Assembly (NCBI RefSeq): GCF_011397635.1
Contig: NC_064772.1
Coordinates: 14,461,035 to 14,525,034 of the forward strand
Reading direction: 5' to 3'
Length of the DNA: 64,000 bases
From: Epinephelus fuscoguttatus
Taxonomy: Eukaryota; Chordata; Actinopteri; Perciformes; Serranidae
Shown: piece after piece, positions 1-11,200 of the stretch
Numbering within the stretch: the stretch's first letter is position 1
How the letters are laid out: every line of letters starts with the position of its first letter
The notes under the pieces: generated by a model
The model's database searches: none
The model's input: only the letters and a program-made list of their open reading frames with translations
Told to the model about the DNA's origin: nothing
Program-made: the position numbers and the translations under genes

Positions 1-2373
1 GGGCTGCAGCAATGAAGGGGTCATAGGCTTCTGGTGGAACTTTACAAGGGTCCCGTCCTACATAGGCTTCTTCAAATGCACCCCAGACCTTTTCACAGTC
101 GTATCTGAAAAACAAGTGACAGTGCTGCTTAGTGATCAGCTTCACTCTGCTGAAAAAGCTGAACTTCAGGAACAAACATGATGCAGACTGTGTGTAAATC
201 AGTTCATTTTCTATATTCACTGACATACTTGTTATATTGTGTTTGAAACATGAACATAGAGAAATTATTTATCTAAGAAAATAGCTTCATGGTTGAGAAC
301 AGCCCAGTTGTCAGAAGAAAATGTTGGCATTGTACGTTTCTGTTCACTACAGATGTCACATTTATGCTTTTCCTATGTATCACATCAACGCTTCTAAAGT
401 GAAGCAGTGTATGAGCTGACTTTGTCATCAGGAGGTGGAGGGGCAACCAAACATGGGTGTTCTCAAGTGACCCGCTTTTGAATTTCTAGCAGCTTTTGTG
501 CCACCAAACTTGGGTGTTTTTTAGTGACCTGTGGTTGCCTTTTGTGGGGCTTTTGTGCAATCAAACATGGGAGTTCTTTACTGATTCCTCAGTTTATTTC
601 AAGAGGCTTCTGTGAAACAAAACATGGGTGTTTTTAGTAACTCTTCAGTGCATTTTAGATCACTTTTATGCAACCAAACACGGGTGTTTTGAATGACCCA
701 CAGCTGCATTTGCAGCAGCTTTTGTGAAACCAAACAAGCATGTATTTTAGAGACCTCAGGCTGCGTTTCCAACTATTGTACAACCCAACATGGGTGTTTT
801 CATGCGATATGCGGCTGCGTTTTCAGTTTTTACATTGGTGCAACCAAACGTGGGTGTTTTTTTATTAACTCCTCAGTTAATGGCTTTTGTGCAACCAGAC
901 ATGGGTGTATTTTAGTGGCCTGTCAGTGCATGTCCAGGGGTGTGTGCAACCAAACAAGTTTTTTTTTAGGGCCCTTCAGTTACATTTCCAGCAACATTTG
1001 TGCCAACAACTATTGATGCTTTAAGCCACAATATAATCTTTTCCCAACCATAATGAATGTTTTTTTTGTACTGACACATAACCACACATTAATCACAGCA
1101 TTGTTGAAATGTAAAAGAAAACATAAAGTTTCAAAGTACCCATTACATAATAATGTACAATGCAATATAGCCATGGTTTGCAGGAAGGTACAGTGCCAAC
1201 TTTTATTCTGGAGATTGGGTTGTTGAATAACAGTTAGTCTGGTATCAGTATCAGTTAATCAGTCAATATTGGCTTAACTGTGTACATAATACAGACAAAT
1301 ATTATTATAGCTTGTGGAGCAGCCTCATCCAGATTGGTGCAGGGAGTTACATATTTTTAAGATTTGTAAGAAAGGCAAACCTAAAAAAAAACTGCATCAT
1401 GTTTGAAAAGCACCTTACACAGTTTGTCCAATTTATATTTCCAGTTATTATTGGCTTAATTACAGCAAGTAAGACAAACTACAGATAAGTTAGAAACTGC
1501 ATCGTCATTACACTGCATGTGCAAAGGACAGACAGGCTACCACAAGAAGAAAACCAGTCATGTAATCATTGACCAGAGTCCAAAGCAGACCAGTGCTTTT
1601 GGGCTGAACTCCAACTTTAGCATTTAATTTACTTTCTGTCTTTCCGGATAGCACTCATTTTTATTACACACCTCCCTGTTTGCTTGATACAAATGCAAAT
1701 CACTGGTACTGTACATGCCATGACAGCTGGAGCGTGCAAACAGACATGCACACACTCTGCCTCCCATTCATGATATCACTGTTTCTGCATTATAATGTGT
1801 TCGTTTAGTAAGTTAACCACTAATACAGCAGTCCTGCCATAATAAGATGTTGATTCAACTGTGTGATCATATTGCGTTACACAAAGAGGCGTTTTATTTA
1901 GCCTATCCTTGGTTATAGGCTATAAACCGGATGGACATAGAAACACCTGTCAGGATGAAGCAATACAACACCACAGACTACATCCTCCAAAATGACCATA
2001 CAGACTGCATTAGTTTTAGCTAAAGTGTACCTAATAAACTGACAGCTGAGTGTATATGCTTCCTACAGCAAATATTTAACATATCTTAAATTGTATTCCT
2101 AATTTAATTATTGAGAGTCCTGTGAGGAAGCCCAGTTTATCATCTTTTACACGCTGTTCTGTTCATAAACTTTAAAAAAAAGTTAAACACTTACCCTCCA
2201 AACTTTTCACACCTTGCAGTGAATGTTGACGTAAATGTGTCAGTGTTTTTCCGGAGCGTCAGTCCCAACACGATGGCGATAATAACAACGAGCAGCAGCA
2301 CAGCGACCACAGTTAGAATCAGGCAGCGTCTCCTGCGTCTCTTCTCCGGAGCTCCGTACTCTCCACGCTCCAT
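1..2373 (-). CDS. cd38: ADP-ribosyl cyclase (CD38/BST1 family), copy 1, 5' part only
   Basis: This is the first part of an enzyme that makes cyclic ADP-ribose and ADP-ribose from NAD at the cell surface. Exon 1 is complement(2195..2373). It starts at ATG 2373 (MERGEYGAPEK), has a basic RRRRRC stop-transfer flank, then one hydrophobic helix (residues about 19-38), then ARCEKFGG, and ends at a GTAAGTG donor in phase 2. This is the type II membrane layout of CD38, with ARC.KF matching the first ectodomain cysteine. Exon 2 is complement(<1..104) after a TTTTTCAG acceptor and reads YDCEKVWGAFEEAY then DPC, matching the family DC..VW.AF..A....PC block. The phases join cleanly. The rest lies left of the window. 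A second family member lies upstream at 8245-15643, so this is a tandem cluster. BST1 is the alternative name, but the membrane anchor favours CD38. Confidence 0.85.
302..1224 (+). repeat. TIR repeat family R, copy 1, with internal minisatellite
   Basis: The left end (GCCCAGTTGTCAGAAGAAAA, then TGTTGGCATTGTAC) is matched in inverted form by the right end near 1190-1224 (GTACAGTGCCAAC, then TTCTGGAGATTGGGTTG). The interior, 440-1010, is a degenerate tandem array of about 60-70 bases per unit. Each unit holds a core like CAACCAAACATGGGTGTTTT, then a TAGTGACC-type segment, then CAGCAGCTTTTGTG. At least eight units are visible. It lies in intron 1 of cyclase copy 1. Related copies are at 7725, 11311, 16470 and 19597. 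Confidence 0.7.
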
Positions 2374-2457
2374 TGAAAACAACTCAAAACTGTCAAATTC
2401 ACGACGGAAGTTTGGCGGTCAAACTGTTGTTTGTTGTCGTCTCTCGCGCTCCGCCGT

Positions 2458-2508
2458 CTATTTATGGAGGAGCACACTTTGTGTGTGTGCGCGCGCGCGC
2501 ACGTGCAC
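2458..2508 (-). promoter_or_regulatory. Likely promoter of cyclase copy 1
   Basis: Read on the minus strand, a TATA-like CATAAATAG sits at 2458-2466, about 85-93 bases upstream of the ATG at 2373, so a start site near 2430 is plausible. Just upstream is an alternating purine-pyrimidine run, (GT)n followed by (GC)n, at 2481-2508. Such runs can adopt Z-DNA. The role is inferred from position only. Confidence 0.4.
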
Positions 2509-2639
2509 TGGCTCGTGGCCATGCAGGCAGGCTGTGCTCCAAAGAGAAGTGTCAGCTTATCTGCTGAGGTGGAGCTGAGGTCTCACTCAGACAGAGAAGC
2601 ACAGGTGCACAGTGAAGAAGTACATTAAGTCAAGCAGAG

Positions 2640-3070
2640 TACAAGTTTAGGACAAGTCTTATTTGTGTTTACCTGTGTATTTCCATTTTTAAATACCTCT
2701 ACTGCACCACATTAAGGGGGGAAATATTGTACTTTTTACTTCATTACATTTCTTTGATAACTGTGTTTACTATTTAGATTCAGATATCAGTTCAAAATAT
2801 GACCAAATAATAAATCATGGTGTGTTATTTTAGGTTAAGCTACCCAGCAGCAGTAGCTATACAAAGTAATTACAATTAGGTCCACTTTAACCAGCTGCAA
2901 CAGTAATGAACACATTTACAAAATAATCCATTATTCTGGGATAGGCCATTCTGTTTGATGAGTACTTCTACTTTGGGTAGCCTACTTAAAGTATTTTTTA
3001 ATGCTAATGATTTTGTATGTAAATTGGGATGCATGGCAACAGAGTATACCTACACTGCGGTATTAGGACT
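2640..3070 (+). repeat. Dispersed TACTTTTACT-type repeat
   Basis: This stretch contains phrases such as CTACTGCACCACATT, AAATATTGTACTTTTTACT, 'ACCCAGCAGCAGTAGCTATACAAAGTAATTA', 'CCAGCTGCAACAGTAATG' and 'GAGTACTTCTACTTTGGGTAG'. The same phrases in the same order recur at about 20800-21290 and 52760-53225, with short pieces at 5340-5490 and 28760-28850. It is a widespread fish repeat of uncertain class with no coding potential. Confidence 0.6.
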
Positions 3071-6000
3071 TGATCACACAGAAAGCGCTTTAGCAGCTGG
3101 AGGTGCCTTTTTGTAACTGTTTTTCATGATGGTGAAGCTTTTTGCTTGTGTTTTTTGCGCTCTAGTGCTCTGAACTCCTCGAGTTAAAAAAAAACTTCCA
3201 CTCAGAGCGGAAAAGCACCCCACGCCATCTCTTTTTCTTCATCTTTTTCCCATTGTCCAATCGATTGGTTTGAGAGGCAGTCACAACAAGTTTACAGCTG
3301 GTAAACAATGGAGGAGAACCTTGTAGTAGCGGTCTTTGGATACCCAGAGTTATACAGCCTGACGAAAGACAGCAGGTTGTCAAACTGTCCCCAAGTCATC
3401 CCTAAATATGTCTGGAAATGGCCAACAGCGAGGCGAAGCTCCTGGACCAACCGGTGGTACTCCCCGAGGGTCTCATGTACCCACACCGATCTCTGTTTCC
3501 CTGTGCCCAACAAACCCTTGGCTGACAACCTCTCACCCTCGCCCAGAGCCAGAGCAAGGAAGTAGAACTAGATGCTAATTACTGTCAAATAACTAAAGTA
3601 AATAGTTTTGCACCCTGCAAAATGCTTCACTGCAGTTATTACTAAGTGCTATTCATCTTTACTTTACAAAAGATCCCAGTCAGCATTTGTATGTGGGCCC
3701 CAGGTGGATAGTAAATGAGCTTAAAAATGGGCCCTAAATGGGCTTGTTCAAGAGTTCCATATTGGCCCCATGCTAATTGCCCACATAGGTGGATTTACCC
3801 AAGTGGGCCCTACATAGGTTATGCTGCAGCTACCTGGGTACCAAGTGGATATTGTCTCAAAATGGATATCTTGGGCCCACTTTAGTAAAACCACCCATGT
3901 GGCTGTTGGCATGGCTCCATTATGGAACCCTCGAACCAGCCCATATAGGGCCCATTTTTCAGCTCATTTACTACCCACATGGGCCCCACAGCACAAATGT
4001 TGGCTGGCACTGTAGTAGATTAAACAACCCAGCAATACATAACACAGTTCAAATTTGCCCCACCTCAACCAAATACAACATTCAAGTACTGCTGTAAGCA
4101 GTACAACATTGACAAGGTGAGTTCTGCATAATGACTACTATTACTTTTAATCCTTTAGACACATGTTTACTTTTAATTGTGCAGGACTTGTCATGAAGTA
4201 TGTTAATTTTTTGCTGACCTTAATCAGTCAATTTTAAATATAATATATCTGAATATGTATAAAATATGAAAATGTGGAATCAGCCTACAATATACATGCC
4301 ATTTGTTTGCTAACTAATGAAGCTCTAGCGAAAGTTCAGTCAGAAAGACAATACTTTTCACGCTCAGGCTGTAAGTTTCTTTCTCACCCTGTCATTTACT
4401 CCTTGCACAAATGCTCAGTCTCCATCTCTAGGTGTCATTGTCTGGGTAGGTCATTTGAGTCATCAGCTGATTCACAATCAACCAATAGCACAGCAACACA
4501 CCTTTTCTGTCAGCCTATCATCATACTGCTCCTCATTTTAAATATGGTTCTTTCTCTGCCGTCGTTCTTTCTTGCTGCCATCATGGAGGCCCTCTCCCTC
4601 CCCATCACCACCTAATCTTTACGAATTCATCAGCCTCATCCGCTTCAGCAGTCAGCAGCCTCAGAGTCAGCAGCCATTACCAGTGTCTGGACTCCATGGA
4701 GAGATTTGCTGCTCAGATGTCCCTCAGTCACAAAATATCACCCTCAGGTGCCCAAGTGCCAAAGACTTCTGTTAAATCTTAATCAGTACAAATCATCTGT
4801 TAATCTGTACAATCATATTCTGTATTACATATTATCTTTACTTCATTCTTCTCTTTCCTGATTGAACTGAAATTTCCTGCCAGTGGTAGATACAGCTTTG
4901 GCTACAGGGACCCCCTACCTGCTGCACTCCATTCAGAAAACACACACATATACTTGCGGTGCAGGCATAAACAAGTTTGGACCATTCACGTGCTTGCCCC
5001 AGCCTTGACTTGTAATTTTAAGCTTGGCTGCTCTTTCACCTCTTCTGGCACGTCTGTAAGTAGTAGCTGGGTGAAGTTCATACGAAGAAATGATAATCAG
5101 CTGCTTGATGATGTCTGCAGGCTCAAAGGTTGTGTAATATCCATCTGCAGTGAACATGTTGCCAAATGTCACAGACCTTTAACAACTAAAAGGTTAACCG
5201 CTTCAGTAAACGGGTTCTTCATGTCTCTTTTGCAGGATGTGCAGTGTCTTAATGATCCAATAATGTGGGCTTATCATTTTGTTAATGTCTCTAATTAACC
5301 TATACCATAAAAATCTATATCAGTAATTCTGAAATGGGCTCCCAGAGTACTTTTACCTTTGGTACTCTAGGCATATTTTGATGCTAAACCCTTTATACTT
5401 TCATTTTAATAAAATGGTGAATGCATAACTTGTAACAGAGTATTTTTACACTGTGGTATTGGTACTTTTACACGCAAAAGATCTGAGTATCTCTTACGTC
5501 TCCAATAGTGATAAGTATATCATGTCTCAAAGTTCAAATGAAACTGTGGTTTTGACACATCCAGGATCTATTGTGAAATTGTAATAAGCAAGGTCAGGTT
5601 GCAGACTGCATATGGGTGTGTCAGTGCCGGGGGGTTAATACTGATGAAAACTGAGCATGCAAAACTCAATGCTTGCAACTCTTAACTATTCTAGATTGTA
5701 CACGGGTTCAGGATCAGCATATTTCCCTTGTGACCTTTGATCCCACAAACAGACAGCAGGAAAAGACATGGCTGTACTACACCGTGGTGAGGCCAAGGGT
5801 CATCAGACAAGTTTTAGGAACATTCATTACAAGCACCAAACTGAAACTAGATTTGGACACAAATAGAGCTTCAATATTAGGTAACAACGACCAACTCTGA
5901 GATCATTATTATGTCAGCTGGATTTTTTTTTTTAATGAAGGCCAGTGAATGCTGATCAGAACCTTTCCCATTAAACAAAAAAACAAGCCAAATGTTAGGA

Positions 6001-7724
6001 GGTGTTAGTGGGGTTTTTTGTGCAGTGGACAAGGGGCTTTAGTAAGCTTGCTAATGCCGCCAAATATTGAGCATAGCATTAGTTCAGGCAGGACATAATG
6101 TCAAGCTCAGCTCACATCCCAGCTACATCAGCTGATCTCAATTGATGGAAGGGAGTCAGCTGATAGATCACATGATTCCTTTCTATGTAACCAATTGGCG
6201 AATCTCATTCAGGGCGCTCTATTTAACCTGCTCTGGCCTGCCTACTGTTGCTGCTTCCTCTGCAAGCTGCTTTGCAACCTGCCTCCACCCCAGCTCCTCC
6301 TTTTCATGCTGTGTCTGACTTATCAATGTCATATCTGTTGGTCATTGATGCTGCTCTGTTCTGTTCCCGGGGGGTCTTTGCTGCTGTTCTCCCAGCATTA
6401 GGCTTTCCATGTAGGCACATGGAAGGGCAGGGAGGTTTTGCTCTCTCCACCTTGTGCTCTCCACGCAGGTGCATGGAAGAGGTTTTCTGCATAGGCCCAA
6501 GGAAAGGCAGAGGGGCCCCAGAACAGAGCCATACTGCCAAATATAATACTGCAAATGGAAATAAAGTTTTCTTTGACTAAGGTGTTCCTGACTGAAATTA
6601 TGTTATTGGTACATTTTTATTTTCTTATGTTCTATGCCTGTCTGCCAACTCATTGCTGGTCAGCCAGCATCTCTCATATGGGACAGTTTGTATTTTTCAT
6701 GGCCATTATCATACAATATCGGCTGGTTAAACACGACAACAATCAGTGTTTTCTCCACACATAGTCCTTTGCTGTTGGTTGAGGCTGCGACTTTACAGAC
6801 CAAAGTTCACCAAAGTTGAAGTCCAGGCAATGTGAAGATGCAAATTTGCTTTGTCAGCAGAAGTGAATGTCTTATTCAGCCCTTCGCTCACACTGAATGA
6901 AAGTGAATGATGTTAATTCAAAATGTTAATTTTAGCAATGTGTGACCATGCTCTCAGGCCTCAAGTAATGTGTTTGTGTCAGCCAGTCAGCATCCTGTGA
7001 GGAGCTAATGTCAACTACAGGTGTGATTTAGGTGTGTGTGTGTGTGATGACAAGGAGGAGGAAGCAACTGTTAATTTGCCTTTTCTGGCCCGTTATAGAC
7101 GATAAACAGTTGGTTCATCCAGTCAACTGCAAAGTATGTTTTGAAAGCGCCTTCCCATTTCCAAACAGTTTCTAATGACAGCTTTTCAGATGGTTCTGTG
7201 TAATAACCAATCAGGTGCGTCAGGTTACATTTCACCCCCTGTAATTTAAAATAAATTAGCATAATCTAGTGGACAGTAAAGCAGGAGCTTATGGCTTCAG
7301 AAGCAGATACATTTTGCACTCTGAGAGGCTGTGCTCTAATCTGCTAATGAAATTGCATCAATGAAAAGTATAGACTATCAAGAAAAGACTGCTTTAATTC
7401 AGGAAATGTTTTGAGCAGCAATTTTAATTTTATCCAACTTCAAATGACAATATCAGAACGCATGCTGGATCTGTGGGTGATTCAGTTAAATGTGAGGCTC
7501 TTTCTGTGTGAGGTTTTTGTTTGCACATGTTTGGCAGGACAGTTCAGGGTTCTGGATACACTGAAGGATCATCAGGGTCCTGTGGACAAATATTAGATAT
7601 GTTACTCCAGGGCACGTTCATTCGGAAGTTCAATCATGAAGCCAAAAACAACATCTGTATCTGTATCACATCTCGTCTATCTCTCTGTCCGTCTAAATCA
7701 GAACAGCAAACGCTTCTATGGTTT
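3071..7724. other. Intergenic, no gene recognised
   Basis: Apart from the palindromic element at 3676-4007, no exon chain, RNA gene or long frame was recognised. A 63-codon minus-strand frame at 7071-7262 follows a possible TTACAG acceptor. It has no family I recognise and is discussed as a candidate last exon of cyclase copy 2. Confidence 0.4.
3676..4007. repeat. Palindromic MITE-like element with about 70-bp TIRs
   Basis: The left end reads CCAGTCAGCATTTGT and, further in, GTAAATGAGCTTAAAAATGG. The reverse complement of the right end reads CCAGCCAACATTTGT and GTAAATGAGCTGAAAAATGG. The arms therefore pair over roughly 70 bases, with repeated GGGCCC/TGGGCC motifs between them. There is no coding potential, and no clear target-site duplication was found. 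Confidence 0.65.
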
Positions 7725-8210
7725 GTTCAACCCAAAAAAACCAAAATGTTCGTATCATACATTTTTGCAAACCATAGATGTGTTATATTTGTAAATTATA
7801 TTTAGCAGATATGTTGTAACTTAACCTTTCTCAACAACGCTATGGTAAAGGTATGCTTCTTTGTTATGTTTTTTTTTTGGCTTAAAACGCTAAGGTTTGG
7901 TGGCACAAAGGCCGCTGGGAAAGGGTGCGATCTGTGGGTATAAAACACCCAGGTTCAATGCCATAAACACTGCCACAGAGGGCAGCCAAAAACAACCAGT
8001 GTTGTTGGTTTTTAATAGTGTTCTGGAGCTTGGCAGGCATCTTACTTAGGTTACATGCCGTCATTCATCCCCTCCACCTCCCATTGTCAAATATCAGCTA
8101 TGTATTACATCACTTTAGAAATGCTGATATGATTCATGTGAAAAGTTGAAATGTAACATATTTGTGGTTTGTAGAAATGTGTAACGCCAACATTTTCTTG
8201 GGATTTTGTC
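7725..8210 (-). repeat. TIR repeat family R, short copy
   Basis: The left end reads TTCAACCCAAAAAAACCAAAATGTTCG; the right end reads GTAACGCCAACATTTTCTTGGGATT. Internal phrases (TTGCAAACCATAGATGTGTTA; CATCCCCTCCACCTCCCATTGTCA) are shared with the copies at 11311 and 16470. The copy lacks the internal minisatellite. Confidence 0.5.
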
Positions 8211-8244
8211 ATTTAGTTTAAAAGACTTGTTGGACGTCACTTAC

Positions 8245-11200
8245 TGGTCGTTGTCTGTGCAGGTCCAGCGGAAACCTCTGGACTGGAGGATCTGGATCAG
8301 GTCCATAATAGATCCTTCACTGCATGATTCTCTGCAAAAGAGGAACACACAGGGAATTCTTCCATTTTCTGATAAATAAGCTGCAACTAATGGCAATATC
8401 AATGGTTGATAATAATACTTTATAGAGCTTATAAACCATTAATGGGAATAACTTGTGGGTTTCCAGGTTCTGAAAAATCTAGATTCAATTCAGCTTTGTT
8501 GTTGTTACACAACAAAACATAGTCTTGTCATCTCCTCGGTCTCTTCCACTGTAGGGTAGCATATTCGTATTCTGTCAAAGGCAGCATACTCAAGGTTATG
8601 TAGGATTACCATGGATGAACAGCAGAGGGGAAAATTATGGGGAGCAGATCAGTGCAAAATTACTGTATATCAAACATTTGATAGGTAAAGAATTGAGGTG
8701 ACATTTGGGGGACAGTGGAGCTCAGACTATGAGTGCTATATAGAGGAAGAGCACCCATTCAGTCTGGCAAGAATTGACCTTGAATCAGAGCATGACAAAT
8801 TATCACAGAGTACTCCAAAACCCAGAGATGTATTAGAGCCAAGAGCTAGCAATATTTCACATTCAAACCTTGAGGATGCAGTGACCCCAATCCCTGAAGA
8901 TGCAGTGACCTTTCAGTCTTATGACATAACAACTCCGAAATCAAATGAATCAGTAATGCCAGAACTGCTGTCAAAAAAAGAAAGAAGCTATACTATGTCC
9001 GAAAAAATGAGAAAATATTTCCACCTCAAAACCTAACAGATAATGTGACTCACAGAGTAATGACCTTTAGGGATGATACAGTTGTTGATTTTTGGGATTC
9101 TGTATTGTGTGACTGGAGATACTATTATTTGGGGGGTGTAACAACGAGGTAACATGAAGAGTGTGATGTGGACATATATGCAAGACTAGGCATGTGGATT
9201 TTTATAAATAAACACAGCAGTGATAGACACAAAGAAAGAATATGACCCTGAGTTTGTAAGTGTAACCAAGACAGGAAGAAGTACAAGAACTTCAATACCC
9301 TGGAGTGCTGTTAAAACAGTGGATGACAATGATGTCTTTGAATTTGAAATTTAAGAAATAACTAGGACCATTGTTACAGACACTAATATTATTCACGTAA
9401 ATACAGCCATCACAAGTCCAACCCTTATAAGCAAAGACAGCATAGTAATTCCATGCATAATTAGCAACAGCGTGTTCATTTTCAAAGCAGACAACTCCAG
9501 GGATTTAGAGATAACTTCCAGGAGCTGTTCAAAGCACAGTTCTGCTTCTGTATAATGGGTGTGGTATGCTGTAAAAGAGATAACACCTAATATAGTCTGT
9601 GTGGGAGCCCCAACTACATTGCCAACGGTCATCCCAAAAAAAAAACTAATTCTGAAGTTTGCCAAAGTGCAGCAAAGGGAGTGCAAAGAAAAAATCTCAC
9701 TCCCATATCAGGGGGATTGAGAATTTTTACCAATATGTGACATACAATGTAGACTGCTCTATGGCTCGCAAAGAAGTCATAATTTGCTAAAACCATTTTA
9801 TACATTTTATGACTTATGTGCTGAATTCTAGATTTCAACATCCTAAAAAGAGCACAAAGCAAGTAATGAAATGAAGGCTGGTACAGGCTGGAACAAAAAA
9901 TGTTGCTTGGATTAACAGATTAAATTCCAGTGGTTCATTAACTATCCTAATGAAGCCCTCAGAGTGCTGGGAGAACAACAGAAACAAGTAGGGTGGCTTG
10001 GCAAAACACACAAGCCTTAGACTGGATGTTAGCTAATAGAGGTGGGTTATGTCAAATGTTTGAAGAAAAATGTTGCACTTCTTTAACCCATAACACTGCA
10101 CCTGATGGAACCTTCTCTATAGTCATGTCCAAACTTATAGATCTGAAGTGGTAAAAGGCAAAGATGGATCGTGATCGGATTGGTTGGAATTGAAACTCGG
10201 ACAGTGGAGAGCAAGTTTGGCAAAGATAAGAATAACTGCACTAATAGTCCTAGTTCTAATAGAATCCTAGTTCTAGTTATTTCTAGCTGCATCATACCCA
10301 ATCTTAGAAATGTTTGCAGTATGAATGAAAGATGAATGTTGTGACAACCACTAAAATGGCAGAGTTTCAACTCACTGACATGGTAATTAGACAGCCAGAT
10401 TTGTTCCCTATTCCAGATTATATGGAAGATATAGAAAACAACTCAGCAGAGTCAGGAGTGGTGAGTTTTGAACCCTGAAATTCAGGTGAACTTTGAAATG
10501 TTTTAAAGAGGATATGATCGAAATCGCCATGCTTCAAAATTCTGGAACCTCTCACCATGGTGATGGCTCAGAATATGTTAAACAATACATGGAGCTTCAG
10601 AAAAGTGACCAGTGAGGATGACGGTTATGGCAGTGTGCAAGGATGGCAAGTATGATTGCCCATGAACTCTCTACCTCTTGTAAATGAATTTAATACAATG
10701 TAATATGATATGATAAGGGATTATATCCTGTATGACATTTCATTGTGGGTTTCTGGTGTCATCATTTGATCAGTTAGTGCAAAATAACAGGCATTCCTTA
10801 TAACCATGTACCATGAAGTATCTACTGATTTCCTGTACAGCAGTTGTGGTGTTTTATGTATCCAATCAATTTTCAACCCTAACTGTAACCCAATTACCCA
10901 ACAACCACACAGATGTTAACTGAAGAGGGTGAAAGACTGTTGGGTTTTTGCCTGCACTTGCATTAACTGATGTTTTAATTTAAAATTTTTTTAATTGTTT
11001 AAATGACTGTTTAGTTGATAGGTGGGGGAGGAACATGTCACACAGATGACCTGAAGTGACTCTGACCAAAATTGGGTGTGTGAGGAGACGCAAATGTTCC
11101 CAGAACTGGTTATCTAGATAACAGTAAGCAGCAGCTTAAGTGACAGGAAGCCCCTCTAGGAGGAGTGTAGGAGTGTTGCATATTTGTGAGCTAATATTGC

